NCBI GenBank assembly: GCA_934045075.1 | Contig: OW203726.1 | Coordinates: 18,043,988-18,107,987 of the forward strand | Origin: Yponomeuta sedellus | Taxonomy: Eukaryota; Arthropoda; Insecta; Lepidoptera; Yponomeutidae | Length of the DNA: 64,000 nucleotides | Direction: 5' to 3' | In this document: positions 1-10,310 of the stretch, piece after piece | Position numbering within the stretch: position 1 is the first letter of the stretch | Layout: each line of letters starts with the position of its first letter | Notes under the pieces: generated by a model | Database searches by the model: none | Seen by the model: only the letters and a program-made list of their open reading frames with translations | Told to the model about the DNA's origin: nothing | Translations under genes and position numbers: made by a program

Positions 1-560
1 AATTATTTGGAAAATGGCGCCAAGCGTAAAAGAATATAAGCAGGGATTTTTTTTTCTTCACCCATTCTGGTAGGCAAAGGGAACTATGCCCATACAGTCT
101 TCAGTAGAATTTTTTTATTGATATGAAATGAAAATGAAATTTAATGAGATGAAATGAAATGAAACCTAACCTAACTCATTCAATCAAATCATTAAATCTG
201 ATATTGAAACAAATTAGTAGCTTCTTTTTAGAAATATAAGTATTTGCATGAATCATACAAAGTTCTATGATTTTTTTTAATAAAAACTTCATGGTTGGTT
301 TTTCTTTTTAATAGTCATTATTTTGACATTATTTTGAGAACGCACGAGTTCGGGAAAGGTAAAAAAAAGTACGAGTATGTAATAGCCCACATCCCGAACG
401 CTATACGTCCCTGCAATACGCCACTTTTTGAGCAACTGTATTAAAAAATATGTTGAGGAAACTTAATACGTTGACATGTTGCATTGCGTTTTTATCGAGT
501 TGCAAAGTCAACAAACGCTATGCATAGTTTCTTCAAAGGTCACAAAAAGCGATTCAGAAG
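1..560. other. AT-rich stretch, no gene seen
   Basis: No coding frame or recognised mobile element was found. The stretch holds a short run of GAAAT-type repeats at about 126-165 followed by two CCTAA units, which is too little to be telomeric DNA. Confidence 0.5.
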
Positions 561-605
561 CGAGTATAAAAGTCATCGCGGGCGATGGCTTATTGTGCTA
601 GTTAC
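560..605 (+). promoter_or_regulatory. possible TATA-type core promoter
   Basis: TATAAAA at 565-571 sits in a locally GC-richer context, with a possible initiator (GCTAGTTAC) about 30 bases downstream. No convincing coding frame follows, only a family C SINE head from 661. It may be the relic of a mobile-element promoter or chance. Inference only. Confidence 0.2.
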
Positions 606-660
606 TGATGGAAGGCTAGTCATCTTAGTGTAAGGTGGTGTTAGCATTGAATTTTTTGCG

Positions 661-718
661 GCCTCGGTGGCGCAGCGGTTTGGCACCGACGATCTCGGGT
701 TCGATCCCCGGCCGGGTG
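661..718 (+). mobile_element. SINE family C, tRNA-like head only
   Basis: The sequence starts GGCCTCGGTGGCGCAG and contains a GGTTCGATCC box-B-like motif, so it is a tRNA-derived RNA polymerase III head. It matches the heads at 26304 (+) and 3954 (-). The body that follows in those copies is absent here, so this is a fragment. Confidence 0.6.
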
Positions 719-1125
719 TTAGTTTTGGTTGCAACTGAACTGCCCACCACGCTGCGTCTCATGTTTTGTTGTTTCAGCATGACACTACGCTAAGACGAAC
801 GACGAAGACGTTGAAATAATTTAATCATGGTTGTATTCTTTTTTCTGGTAGTGCAATAAAGTGTTTTGTTGTGCGATTAAATAAAACTTGGATAGTATCT
901 GCGACCTAATTGCGCTTACCGAATCCTGTTAGAACCATGGCATTTGTGACAGCAATTTATATGGGATTTGACAAATACACGATTGAAATCGCTCAGTATT
1001 TGGTGCGCGTAATGTGGGAGCAGATTATTGTTAGTGAAAAAAGGAAAGAAAGTAGTTTTTATCTAGATTTGCTGTATTTAAATTTGAATTAACGATAACC
1101 AAAGGGAGGCGTTAGAAACCATAAC
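719..1125. other. no recognised feature
   Basis: A 60-codon frame at 910-1092 (+) has no recognisable domain and is probably chance. Nothing else was recognised. Confidence 0.4.
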
Positions 1126-1262
1126 ATAGGATCTACCTAGCTTGGTTTCTTATGTGATAGAAAATTACGTATACTTAATATCTAAGTCAACCTGTAAACT
1201 ATCATAACTTTACACGTATACCGATGTCTGTTGCTCAATAAATACTTTACCTTTATCTTTAG
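1126..1262 (+). mobile_element. non-LTR retrotransposon 3' end
   Basis: A 3'-UTR-like stretch ends in CAATAAATACTTTACC followed by TCTATCTATC microsatellite. A similar end occurs at 34199-34277. Both look like the 3' end of the same LINE family, inserted on the plus strand. No coding part is present. Confidence 0.45.
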
Positions 1263-1483
1263 TTTTCTCTATCTATCTATACATTTATTTATAATTATAT
1301 CTATAATTGCTAATTACATATTTATAAATAAAAAAAAAAGCTCAGAATGCTAGCAATATAGATGGCCAGATTTATTCTCTGGCTTAAAATTGAATTTAAG
1401 GCGCTACGGTGCTATCTATCGCCACATCTTTGGAAAAGTGAATATCATAATTTCTCAATACATAAGTAGCTCTTACCGGCAAT

Positions 1484-1612
1484 CGATTTAAGTCCTAGAT
1501 AATTGATCCGAGCTTGACTAGACTGTAGGTTCGAAAAATGGTTGTTACGGTTGTTACGATTTACGATGTTAATTTTTAGGTAAAAACGTATTATAAACAA
1601 GTTACCTATATC
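1484..1612 (+). mobile_element. decayed fold-back MITE fragment
   Basis: It contains a TTGTTACGATTTACGATGTT-like core and AAAAACGTATTATAAACAAG, matching the inner end of the fold-back MITE seen complete at 7223-7577. One half only, with many differences. Confidence 0.4.
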
Positions 1613-1802
1613 AGAAGAGTTTCCCCAAAGGCACTGACGTTATCCAACCTCCCACACTTTACCGTACTCGATGTCTTTTTGACACGGGTCCCAAAACTAC
1701 GTGACAATTTTGTGGTCAAATGGTTTTTCCCGGAAGATAAGATCTAACTTGTGTTAATATAAGGGGTCCAAGGATTGATGTCCGACCTGAAAGCTTTTTG
1801 GG

Positions 1803-1982
1803 CTTTTTATCAACGTAGTGAGATGATTAATAAATCGTCCGTGACACCTTCTCATTAGATTAGGGTGGAGGAATCAATCGGACGCTGCAGTGGCTGGGAC
1901 ATCGTTTTAGATGGAATTAGGCTTACTACCTAACCATCCTGACAGCTTAGTCAGTCTAGCCCATGGGAAAGACTAGTCACTA
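1803..1982 (-). mobile_element. SINE family D fragment
   Basis: Decayed match to the 3' half of family D (compare 27957-28364 and 58404-58794). Shared motifs include GTGAGATGATT, a GACGCTG block, and CATCCTGACAGCTTAGTC near the right end. The tRNA-like head is missing. Confidence 0.5.
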
Positions 1983-1984
1983 TA

Positions 1985-2285
1985 ATTATAATACTTTATT
2001 TCACACGAAACATTAAGTGGACTTCTTCTTCTTCTTCAGGCTATTAGTCCACTTCAGGATGTTAGTCCACTCTGTTGGACATAGCCCTCTCCTAATGAGC
2101 GCCATAGCACCCTGTCTTTAGCTTGCCGCATCCAGCATCTGCCGGCAGTTAAATAGCTCATTGCATAAGAAATAACATGTACAAAGGCGAGCTTATATCT
2201 GTAAGAGATTTCTTCCAGCAAACCTTGGAGAGTCGGAGCAGCAGTAAAAAACTGCACTTTATACATGTAGAAAATAAACTACAAT
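1985..2285 (-). mobile_element. two overlapping LINE 3' ends
   Basis: Read on the minus strand, 2024-2140 encodes a LINE C-terminal tail (AKDRVLWRSLGEGYVQQ) followed by a (GAA)n tail. The adjoining 2140-2285 is a different LINE 3' UTR (CCAAGGTTTGCTGGAAGAAA) that also occurs at 12660 (+). The two are fused in one 70-codon frame, so one probably inserted next to or into the other. Confidence 0.6.
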
Positions 2286-2299
2286 AGATATACTACTCA

Positions 2300-3095
2300 A
2301 TATGTGTGGGGATTTAGAATTAGAAATAAATTTATCAAAAATAAATACTTTACCTTTGAAAAAACACTCTATGAAAAAAAAAGACTTAAGAAGCTATAAT
2401 TTTTGGTTTATTCTATTATTCTCAGTTGATATCACAATAAATCCTTTTTTTCTGTCCTCTAAACATTTTTGCAAATGTTCATTGCGATTCGGCACGTCGT
2501 TTGTAAATTAAATCCAAACTACGTTTGTATGGCAATTAGTCTTGTGTTTAGGTACTTTGTGAAATTCTTAATTCTGAAACCTGCGACAATTTTGCCAGAA
2601 GAATGTGTCTGAGTGATCACTTTGTCCTATTATATCGATTAGACTGATCCCCCGACTTTCTTTCCGTATAGTAACAATAAGCAAAGCGCATTTAAAAAAT
2701 AACATTAAGTAGATTAACATAGTGCATGATAGTGTACAATAAACCGGGGTCAGACTCTGTTTGTATAAAAACCTAAATTTCTAGGTTTCTCGGTGAAAGC
2801 AAGGTTTTTAACGGAGCTAAAGATTCCCACGACTTTTTTACGACACTTTGTGCAAAATGGCAGGTCATGCCTTGCAAAGCACCCGCCTAACCTTTTCGTC
2901 GCCAAACAAAGGCGCCCACGCGGATCTCGGTCTCAAGTAATAGATAGCTCAACCCACACGACACGCTGAGACTCAACCCTTGTTGCAAGTAATCCAATAA
3001 TATGTCACCCATTGGGGCGCTTGACGATTTATTAACCCTGATTGACATTTGTTCATTTGTCGAAGAACCAAGGTCGAAGACGTTGGTAAGCGGAT
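2300..3095. other. no recognised feature
   Basis: AT-rich non-coding DNA. A 69-codon frame at 2302-2511 is rich in lysine and serine with no domain and is probably chance. Confidence 0.4.
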
Positions 3096-3099
3096 CAAA

Positions 3100-3395
3100 A
3101 GTTAAAGTGGAGATGGGCGGGACACTTGGCTGGAATGGAAGACGGCCCAGCGGCCGTCTTCCCTTCTAGCCAAGTGTCCCGCCGATCCACCGACCAGGGC
3201 CGTATCGGAGTGGTGGCCAAGGGAGGGAAAGAGGTTTGGTAGGCCGACCACCAACACGATGGTCAGATGACATCGTGAGGGTTGCGGGTCAGAAATGGAT
3301 CAGATTAGCACAGGACCGTGAGGAATGGCGCAGTAAAAAGGAGGCCTATGCCCAGCAGTGGGTTGATGTGGGCTTATTATAGATAGATTGACGTT
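3100..3395 (+). mobile_element. LINE C-terminal and 3' end fragment with internal hairpin
   Basis: Across frames the plus strand encodes the tail of a non-LTR polymerase: GRPTTRWSDDIVRVAGQ then LAQDREEWRSKKEAYAQQW, followed by a stop and a short ATAGATAGAT tail. Positions 3116-3147 and 3152-3183 are inverted copies (30 of 32 bases pair), so the coding part upstream has been folded back on itself. Frameshifts make it non-functional. Confidence 0.7.
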
Positions 3396-3607
3396 TGCTT
3401 TATTTTCATGCTTTTTAGGCATGTTTTACATAGAAGTAGAATAGAAGCGCCAAAAGCGTACATCCGTAAGGGACAGCAAATTTTTTGGGGTTGCCAGACA
3501 AATAAAATACAGGGCACATGCCTTCTTCAGAGAGACCACGCGCACGGAAACGCAAAAATTTTGAAAAAAACATAAAGCAATTGTAAATAAAAAAATAAAA
3601 AAAATAA

Positions 3608-3954
3608 ACAAGGACATATTACACAGATCTCGTTAGGCCTAATAATAATATTGGCCTTTTGCATCTACTTAATGAGATGATTTATACAGCGTCCCTTCAC
3701 CCACACTAGATGGGTGAAGGGACCACTCTGACGCTGTAGTGCCTAGGACATGGTTTTATAGATGGTGTAGGCTTCGTTAGGCCTAAGTACAAATAAATTA
3801 CTTGTGTCACAAATGCTAACTCGACAATTGATTTAATACAATAAATACATAGATAAAATCCAAGTTCGTTTCCTAGTTTGACCCGGCCGGGGATCGAAAC
3901 CGAGACCTTCGGTTTTACAGTCAGCGTGCCAAACCACTGCGCCACTGAGCCCGT
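3608..3954 (-). mobile_element. SINE family C, split by a family D fragment
   Basis: On the minus strand a tRNA-like head (right end, CACTGCGCCAC... TCGAAACC) leads into the family C body, also seen at 26304-26550. The body is interrupted between two TTAGGCCTA copies (about 3634 and 3778) by a family D 3' piece at 3645-3770. The order is therefore C first, D later. Confidence 0.7.
3645..3770 (-). mobile_element. SINE family D 3' part nested in family C
   Basis: It shows the family D 3' end TGCATCTACTTAATGAG, the CACACTAGATGGGTGAAG block and GACGCTGTAGTGCC. The flanking TTAGGCCTA repeat reads as its target-site duplication. It is 5' truncated. Confidence 0.65.
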
Positions 3955-4004
3955 CAAAATAGGCTTTACATTCTACATAGCAATGTTATTAATTATCATA
4001 CGCG

Positions 4005-4105
4005 GACACCGTGGGGCACGCGTGACAGTTAAGCCCATATTCTCTCTCTCTCTCTCTGAGAGAAGGCCTGTGCCCTGCAGTGGGTCATACATAAGCTACA
4101 TTAAT
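4005..4105 (+). mobile_element. SINE family E 3' end
   Basis: It has the family E tail: a CT microsatellite, TCTCTCTGAGAGAAGGCC and a CCTGCAGTGGG block. The full family member is at 52082-52346. The head is absent. Confidence 0.5.
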
Positions 4106-4422
4106 TAAATAAAACATAAAAATTGCAAATGACGAATAAGATGGAATACACACTTTGTGAAAGATAAAGGCTAATGGCCTTGTTATTTATTTTAAATTCG
4201 TGAGCCAAGACCCAACGGCCCGATCCAATGATCGTAATTAATCTTTTCTTTGAATCGCCGTTTTCTTTGAGCCTTTTTCAATTGAAGCTTTCAGTGCCTT
4301 TCCATGGGTTTTATTTAAAGGCTGGCTTACAGTCTGGAGTTCTTTGTATTAGGCATAGGTATGCTTAGTATTCGATCAGTAGTAATAGCATCGTATCGGA
4401 TTAGTGATTCGATTATAGCAGT

Positions 4423-4688
4423 TATTTTAAAAACCTATTTAGAGGCTAAAAATTCCCCATGCCGGGACTCGAACCCGCGACCTCTGGCTAACCGTGCCAG
4501 CTGAGCTAATGGGCGACCACCGACATCTGTGAAATTTCGAACCTCTTTACAATACTCTCTGTATTATCACTCTCTGGCACGGTTAGCTAGAGGTCGCGGG
4601 TTCAAGTCTCAGTATGGGTGGAATTTTTAGCCTCTAATAGGTTTTTAAAATTGTCCTTAGCACGGGTTAGTGCATTAAAAAGAATATA
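4423..4688. mobile_element. SINE family A, fold-back copy
   Basis: Left and right halves are inverted copies. Each contains the tail motif TAGCCTCTAAATAGG (right copy lacks one A) and the tRNA-like box (CCGGGACTCGAACC on the left). They meet at a shared head-side centre near 4555. An 11-base direct repeat, ATTATAGCAGT, flanks the whole at 4412-4422 and 4689-4699. This is a target-site duplication and shows the fold-back inserted as one unit. Confidence 0.8.
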
Positions 4689-4699
4689 ATTATAGCAGT

Positions 4700-5515
4700 A
4701 ATGTTATGATAGTTGAAGATACCCGGTACTCCTAACGGGTAGCTTCGACTTCAATTAATACTGCTTTTAAAAAAGATGTTAAATCTGATTAATGTATTGT
4801 TAAGATAAATGCATTTCCTATGTATACTAATATTTACTGAGAAATATATTATACACGCTGAAATCTCGATGGTTTCAAAGCCGCGGTTATGAAGTTAGTA
4901 ATAAAAATGCAATCTATTTAGACTATTAAGAACATGCAAAAATAAAAAAATAAAAAATTAATTAAGAAATCTTGTTTCGAGTAAAAAAGCGTTTCTACTT
5001 GTTTCGAAAACTTCGCAAAGGATTAGTGCTGGCTCTCCGTCTATCAGAACAATGACCCGCTCTAACTGAAAAATACTAGCTGAAAAGCTTTTGTTCACCT
5101 TCCTAATTTTCTGCTCCTAAAGTGTAGCACTAGTCAGCACGATCGTTAAGCATCTTATTTCTTTTTTGGCATACCGAACGGTAGAACCTTACATGGGTTA
5201 GTGTTTACGCCAAACAAAAGAATCCAGCCCAGACAAATATAAGCAGAACTAAGCAAATACGTAGAAATAAATAATTAACTTTGCTTCATGCGTTGTTGCG
5301 GGGCAACATCGTTGTAACCGCAAATGAAACGCGAAACGGCCTAGGCTGTGGCAGCGTTCCAAAATGGAGACTTGTTTGACAAACCTCACTTGGTAGTTTC
5401 TTTACGAAGTGACACTTCCGTTCGTTTACCATGTTACCTTACTCGACCCCTCATTTTGAAGCTCTCCGTGTTTGCGTGTTTTGCGTATATTAATCGTGCA
5501 TTAACATATGTCACC
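4700..5515. other. no recognised feature
   Basis: AT-rich, no coding frame over 60 codons and no repeat recognised. It contains a GC-richer patch near 5290-5350 without a clear identity. Confidence 0.4.
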
Positions 5516-5518
5516 TGA

Positions 5519-6366
5519 AGCGCTCGTGGCCTAGTGGAACCGAGTGATTGGAATCAATTACTAGATTTAAAAACCTATTTAGAGGCTAAAAATTTCACCC
5601 ATGCCGGGATTCGAAACCGCAACCTCTGGCTATCCGTACCAGCGCTCTACCAATTTCATGGGTGAAATTTTTAGCCTCTAAATAGGTTTTTAAATTTGTT
5701 CCTTAGCACGGGTTAGTGCATTAAAAATAAAAATAGTATAATCATGTGGGTACAGTGATATCGTTCCGATGTTAAAACCTAACTGCAAAGTAGGTAGTCG
5801 GGGCTGTAAGTAATGCAATTTGCTTAAGTCAGATGTCGCTGCCTGTACGTAATACAGAGAATAGTGTAAAGAGGTTCGAAATTTCACTGATGCCGTGAGT
5901 CGCCCATTGGCTCAATTGGTAGAGCACTGGCACGGATAGCCAGAGGTTGCGGGTTCGAATCCCGGCATGGGTGAAATTTTTAGCCTCTAAATAGGTTTTT
6001 AAATTAGTTCCTTAGCACGGGTTAGTGCATTAAAAATAAAAATAGTATAATCAATTACTAGAGTTAAGCAACAACAGGCGCTGTCAGGTGTTGGATGGGT
6101 GACTATCCCGTGCTACCGCTAATGGCATTCTTCCAAGAGCTTCCGTGCTTCGCAAGGCACGTTAAGATGTTGGTATCGGCTGTCATGTACTAACAGTCGT
6201 TAAGCGATGTTAAAGGATTGTTAATGTCTGACAGTAAGGTCCGCCTCAGTCTTACAATACTCCACCAACCCGGACTTGCCCCCCGTGGTGAAGTCTATCC
6301 TAACTTTCCTGAAATGCAGGAAGATACCCGTGCCGTAGCAGTGGGGACATACAAGGGTTGATATTG
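5519..6366 (+). mobile_element. SINE family F (5S-rRNA-like), split by family A
   Basis: The head (GCGCTCGTGGCC ... GTGATTGGAATCA) is at 5519-5565 and resumes at 6049 with GTTAAGCAACAACAGGCGC and GGATGGGTGAC, which resemble the internal promoter region of 5S rRNA. The interruption is a family A element with a 14-base duplication. The 3' end carries GTGGGGACATACAAGGG. The copy is decayed (GTTGG for ACGGG near 6093). Confidence 0.75.
5566..6048 (+). mobile_element. SINE family A, fold-back plus dimer copy nested in family F
   Basis: It is flanked by AATCAATTACTAGA at 5552-5565 and 6049-6062. Order: an inverted partial tail and tRNA block (5566-5650), a direct tail (5658-5745), then at once a second full unit starting GTGGGTACAG and running through head, tRNA-like block (5910-5972) and tail. 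One insertion thus contains inverted and tandem copies between a single pair of duplications. Confidence 0.85.
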
Positions 6367-6404
6367 ATGATATCGTTCATTGTACGAGCGTAAGGGGTTA
6401 TTCG

Positions 6405-6765
6405 TTATCAACCCTTGTATGTCCCCACTGCTGGGGCACGGGTCTCTTCCGGCATCGCAGGAAGGTTAGGCCATACTCCACCACGGGGGCCAAGTCCGGG
6501 TTGGTGGAAGATTGTAAGACAGTGACGGGCCTTACTGTCAGTTGTTATCAAGCCGCCCATAAGGCCTCTGACATGGCTTAACGACTGCCATTATATGACA
6601 GCCGGCACCAACGGCTTAACGTGCCTTGCGAAGCACAGAAGCGCTCGGAAAAATGCCACTAGCGGTAGTCACGGGACGCTCACCCATCCCTGACCGCGCC
6701 TGTTGTTTCTTAACCAAGTGATTGATTCCAATCACTCGGTTCGCCTTGGCCACGAGTGCTTCCTG
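6405..6765 (-). mobile_element. SINE family F (5S-rRNA-like), near full length
   Basis: Minus-strand copy whose 3' end (CAACCCTTGTATGTCCCC) lies at the left and whose head lies at the right. It is inverted relative to the copy ending at 6366, so the two face each other tail to tail across about 40 bases. Confidence 0.75.
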
Positions 6766-6985
6766 GGTTATTATTGCAGCCTATATAACTACGTCCCACT
6801 GTAAGGCCTCTCAGAGGGAGAGTGTGAGCGTAATCACCACGCGTACCCAAAATGGATTAGTAATTTGGTACGTAAGGTGTGTGAACATCTCAAACACTCA
6901 GGTTTCCTCATTAAGTTTTCCTTCACATTTAGCAAGGGATACGAGAGCTAGATCCAGCCTGGAAGAGAAATCCCTCTCTTCTTGA
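6766..6985 (-). mobile_element. SINE family E fragment
   Basis: On the minus strand it has the family E 3' block (CTCTGAGAGGCC with CAGTGGGACGT) and part of the body (GGTTTCCTCA and TTTTCCTTCAC in plus orientation). It abuts the family F head. Confidence 0.45.
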
Positions 6986-7222
6986 TACCATTGCGGTCAG
7001 GGTTCACTTACCTTGGCTGTAACTCCGCTGCGACATAAGAATATGACGGGCTAGAACAAATCCTGAGGGAATAATTCTGTTAGGACGTTGTAGGCACAGT
7101 TTTTAAGTAATTTCCGCATTTCTGTTTTCACATTTTTAGGTTCATGTCATGAGCGAACATTCTTCGAGATTATTCTCCCCCGGCCATCACTATTAATAAA
7201 ATTAAACATGTGCTTTACGCTC

Positions 7223-7577
7223 AAGGTGATTCGGGGTGCAAACCAGCGCCACCAATGGAAAAAAATCATAACTTGTTTTATAATACGTTTTTTCTAAAAG
7301 TGAACAGGAGAAATCATAACAACTGTGACAAATATTTTTACAGTTTAGAGCCTAGGATCAATATGTAGATCTTTCATTAATTTCCGCTAAAAACGGCAGT
7401 TTTTGTCAGAAAGTGGTCAAAATTCTTGGTTGTTGATTCTAGGTTCTAGACTAGATTCTAAAAATAGTTGCCACAGTTGTTAAGATTACTCATGTTCATA
7501 TTTAGATAAAAACTTAGTATAAAACAAGGTAAGGTTTTTTTCCATTGATGGCGCTAGTTAATACCCTGAATCACCTT
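7223..7577. mobile_element. fold-back MITE, 355 bp, complete
   Basis: It begins AAGGTGATTCGGGG and ends CCCTGAATCACCTT, and inverted similarity continues for about 120 bases inward (CGCCACCAATGG against CCATTGATGGCG). The centre holds TTCCGCTAAAAACGGC. No coding capacity. Relatives are at 58145-58875, 59897-60899 and 62709-63711. Transposase family unknown. Confidence 0.8.
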
Positions 7578-7934
7578 AAGAAATACTTCGTAGCGGGCAT
7601 TTCTTAACACGACAAGTACAGTCGACAGCACATGAACATTTACACGTGTGCACTCTATTAATTTACTTTGCGGGTGTTTGCATAAAAAAAAGGTGAAGGT
7701 GCAAGAAATGTGAAGTGAGTACATAGGCTGCTACTTATGTATCCAATAATTTTAAACGCAATGTCTGACCTCCATGGTCAAATTCGTTCTTTCTTTAAAT
7801 ACTGGCCGCTGATATTTTTCTCTTATATACGTTAGTGTTTTGTTTTTGTTGGGTTTAAAATGTCATATTGCTGAATAAATAGAACTCACTCGTGAAAATA
7901 TTCGTGCTATGATTCACAGATTAAAAAGACATCT

Positions 7935-8149
7935 ATGATTTATTACGATTTTCGACGTGGTTTAACGCAACAACAGTGCGTAGATCTATTAACTTCGACT
8001 TTTGGTGGTGAAGTTCCATTAAAAACGCTTGTGTATCACTGGTTTAGTGAGTTTAATCGCGGGCGCAGTAAGCTCACGGACGAAGTTAAAGAAGGTCGCC
8101 CGAAATCGGTGGTTGTGCCACAAAATATTGAAGCTGTGCGAAAACTAAT
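7935..8149 (+). pseudogene. mariner transposase, N-terminal DNA-binding part
   Basis: It reads DFRRGLTQQQCVDLLTSTFG then VYHWFSEFNRGRSKLTDEVK, the helix-turn-helix half of a mariner transposase. The frame is open until the family G insertion breaks it at 8149. The start codon of the original protein may lie further upstream, since the second mariner shows coding similarity before this methionine. Confidence 0.85.
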
Positions 8150-8416
8150 GCTAACTAACTAATGCTGTGTGGTGTCGGCCTAGAGAATAGCACCAACCCA
8201 AATTCTTACCGCGGGTGTCGTAAAAGGCGACTTAGGGACTCTAACCGGAGGGTGGGCAGCAGCGCCCCCTGCAGTACAATTCTACCAAACTGCGATCCCC
8301 AACCCGCATGCCCAGCGTGGGGATTATGGGCATTACCCCCTAATGATGGCACAACCTTGCGCTCATTTGGGAGGGCTGTGTCCAGCAGTGGACTAATATA
8401 GCCTGAAGAAGAAGAA
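8150..8416 (+). mobile_element. family G short element nested in mariner
   Basis: Flanked by GTGCGAAAACTAAT at 8136-8149 and 8417-8430, a 14-base target-site duplication. From 8163 it matches 33208-33464 from the same first base. It ends CCAGCAGTGGACTAATATAG and (GAA)n, a LINE-type 3' end. Two copies sharing a 5' end point to a short non-autonomous retroelement and not a random truncation. 8150-8162 is filler (CTAACTAACTAA). Confidence 0.85.
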
Positions 8417-8430
8417 GTGCGAAAACTAAT

Positions 8431-8938
8431 AATGCAAGACCGCCATGTTATGTATGGCGAGATAAAGGCTATTCTGGGCATATGTATGACGAGCATTCAT
8501 AATATTACATGAACATTTGTCTGTAAAAAAAATTTGTTCGCGTGGGATCCCGCACAACTTAACTCAGGATCAAAAAGATGCTCGCTTCGAATGGTGCAAG
8601 AAAACCTTAAAAAAATTCAACGGAGGCACTCAAAATCTGTTTATAATATCTACACAGCACTGTATAGCAAATGGTGGCCTGCTTTTTTGGTATTAATGGC
8701 CATGTGGCTACAATACCACTGGAGAATCGCAGAACGGTTAATTCGTAGTGGTACACGACCATTAGTTTGCCGGAAGTATTTAAAGAAATACGCCAAAACA
8801 ACCAGCGACGCAGAATCATACTTCACCATGACAATGCCAGCTGTCATACATCTCAGGAAACAACTACATTTTTGGATGGTCAAAAAATAGAATTGATGGT
8901 TCATCCACCGTACAGCCCTGATTTGGCTCCCAATGATT
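8431..8938 (+). pseudogene. mariner transposase, central part
   Basis: After the family G insert the transposase resumes. The plus strand carries pieces matching the second mariner: the linker region, the RFEWCKK segment near 8590 and a degenerate catalytic region. The HDNA motif with the second catalytic aspartate is recognisable near 8824-8860 (ACCATGACAATGCCAG). Multiple frameshifts and stops. Confidence 0.75.
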
Positions 8939-10096
8939 AGATTAGATTAGAACTCTTTATTGTACACACCAGAAAACAAAATACATAAAAAGGCTTACAC
9001 ATCTAAGCTATTGCCGTATATAATTGGCGGTCTTTTCGCTAAAAGCGATCTCTTCCAGACAACCTTGGGATGGAAAGAACTGAAAGATGAAGAAAGTAGG
9101 TAGGTAGGTGTACATGAAGTATACAGGAAGAATATGTACATAAACTGACTTACAACTAATATTCATATATATTTAATAAAATACATAAACTAGGCCATAT
9201 ATATAATATTATTAATGTATAAATTATACAAACATACATAATTATATAGTTGTAATATAATAATACCTATACATACATTTCATATGAAATCAAACAACAA
9301 CGAAAACTTACTATGATTACTATGTAGATAATCATAGTACACGTAACATTACACGTCTTCAGCGAGATAGTGAGGTGAGACTTTACCAGACTTTGCTTTT
9401 CGCACTTCTTCTGGCAAAGCATTCCACAGTCGAGCAGATTGCACAGAGAAAGAGGAGTCGTAGAAATTGGTGCGATGGCATGGGATTTTAAGGAGTAGAG
9501 TTTGGGGTGAGCGAAGAGTTAGGCTATGAGAGGAGTGAAGAAATTCAAATCGCTCTTTGAGGTAGGATGGGGTAGCTGGATTGAACAGGATAGAGTAGAG
9601 AAGAAACAGTATGTGAGCATTCCGGCGGAGGCGAATCGGGAGCCACTTGAGCTGTGCGCGAAATACGGAGACGTGGTCATATTTGCGTAAACCAAATATA
9701 AATCTTATACAGAAAGTTTGAAGGCGCTCAAGCCTGTTTAATTGCTCCTCGGTGAGGTCAAGATAACAGGTATCGGCGTATTCGAGAATTGGTAGCAGGA
9801 GTGATTGTGCTAACCCAACCTTACTAGCAGTGGGAAGAAAGTTACGGAGTCTTCGTAGAGCGCCTGCCGAAGCAAACATCTTCCGGCTAACCATCTCCAG
9901 CTGGGGCGCCCATGATAACTTAGAGTCAATTATGACGCCTAAATTTTTCACTGTATTGCTAAATGGTATGGTTATTCCATCAAAAATCACTTGTGGCAGC
10001 GACTGCTGGTCAACCCTTTGGACTAATCTAGGACTTCCTATTATAATAACCTGCGTTTTAGTTGGGTTGACTTTGAGCCCATAAGATTGCATAAGA
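8939..10096 (-). mobile_element. 5'-truncated LINE nested in mariner
   Basis: Flanked by the 15-base duplication TGGCTCCCAATGATT (8924-8938 and 10097-10111). The element lies on the minus strand: coding part at the right, 3' UTR at the left, ending in a short TCTAATCTAATC tail at the insertion junction. A second copy of its 3' end lies at 27916-28760. Because the duplication is inside transposase sequence, the LINE arrived after the mariner. Confidence 0.9.
9349..10092 (-). CDS. LINE reverse transcriptase, C-terminal remnant
   Basis: An open 247-codon frame, the longest in the window. It reads VNPTKTQVIIIGS, then LGVIIDSKLSW, a conserved block at the end of the polymerase thumb, and near the end ARLWNALPEEVRKAK. 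These are typical of CR1/Jockey-type non-LTR retrotransposons. The catalytic palm (YADD) and endonuclease are lost to 5' truncation, so it cannot work. The absence of stops suggests a young insertion. The methionine is internal to the original protein. Confidence 0.85.
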   Translation of the reverse strand: MQSYGLKVNPTKTQVIIIGSPRLVQRVDQQSLPQVIFDGITIPFSNTVKNLGVIIDSKLSWAPQLEMVSRKMFASAGALRRLRNFLPTASKVGLAQSLLLPILEYADTCYLDLTEEQLNRLERLQTFCIRFIFGLRKYDHVSVFRAQLKWLPIRLRRNAHILFLLYSILFNPATPSYLKERFEFLHSSHSLTLRSPQTLLLKIPCHRTNFYDSSFSVQSARLWNALPEEVRKAKSGKVSPHYLAEDV

Positions 10097-10310
10097 TGGC
10101 TCCCAATGATTTCTATTTATTCCCAAATGTAAAGAATAAATTACGTGGTCAACGATTTTCGACCCGTGAAGATGCCGTAGATGCGTTCAAACAGCACGTT
10201 TTGGAGATAACTCAATCAGAGTGGAAAAAGTGTTTTATAAATTGGTTTCATCGAATGCAAAAGTGCATCGATCATAGTGGAGAATATTTTGAAAAACAAT
10301 AAAAGCATAT
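10097..10310 (+). pseudogene. mariner transposase, C-terminal part
   Basis: It reads NDFYLFPNVKNKLRGQRFST and DAVDAFKQHVLEITQSEWKK through to a stop before the 3' terminal repeat. The aspartate of NDF is the third catalytic residue of the mariner D,D(34)D triad. The frame is intact here but severed from the rest by the LINE. Confidence 0.9.

Noticed and set aside
160..172. CCTAACCTAA, like the insect telomere repeat TTAGG
   Set aside because: Only two units inside a GAAAT-rich stretch. Far too short for telomeric DNA.
5905..5975. tRNA-like blocks of family A as genuine tRNA genes
   Set aside because: All copies are embedded in the same SINE body and tail. The T-stem is imperfect and loop position 33 is C instead of T, so they are SINE heads.
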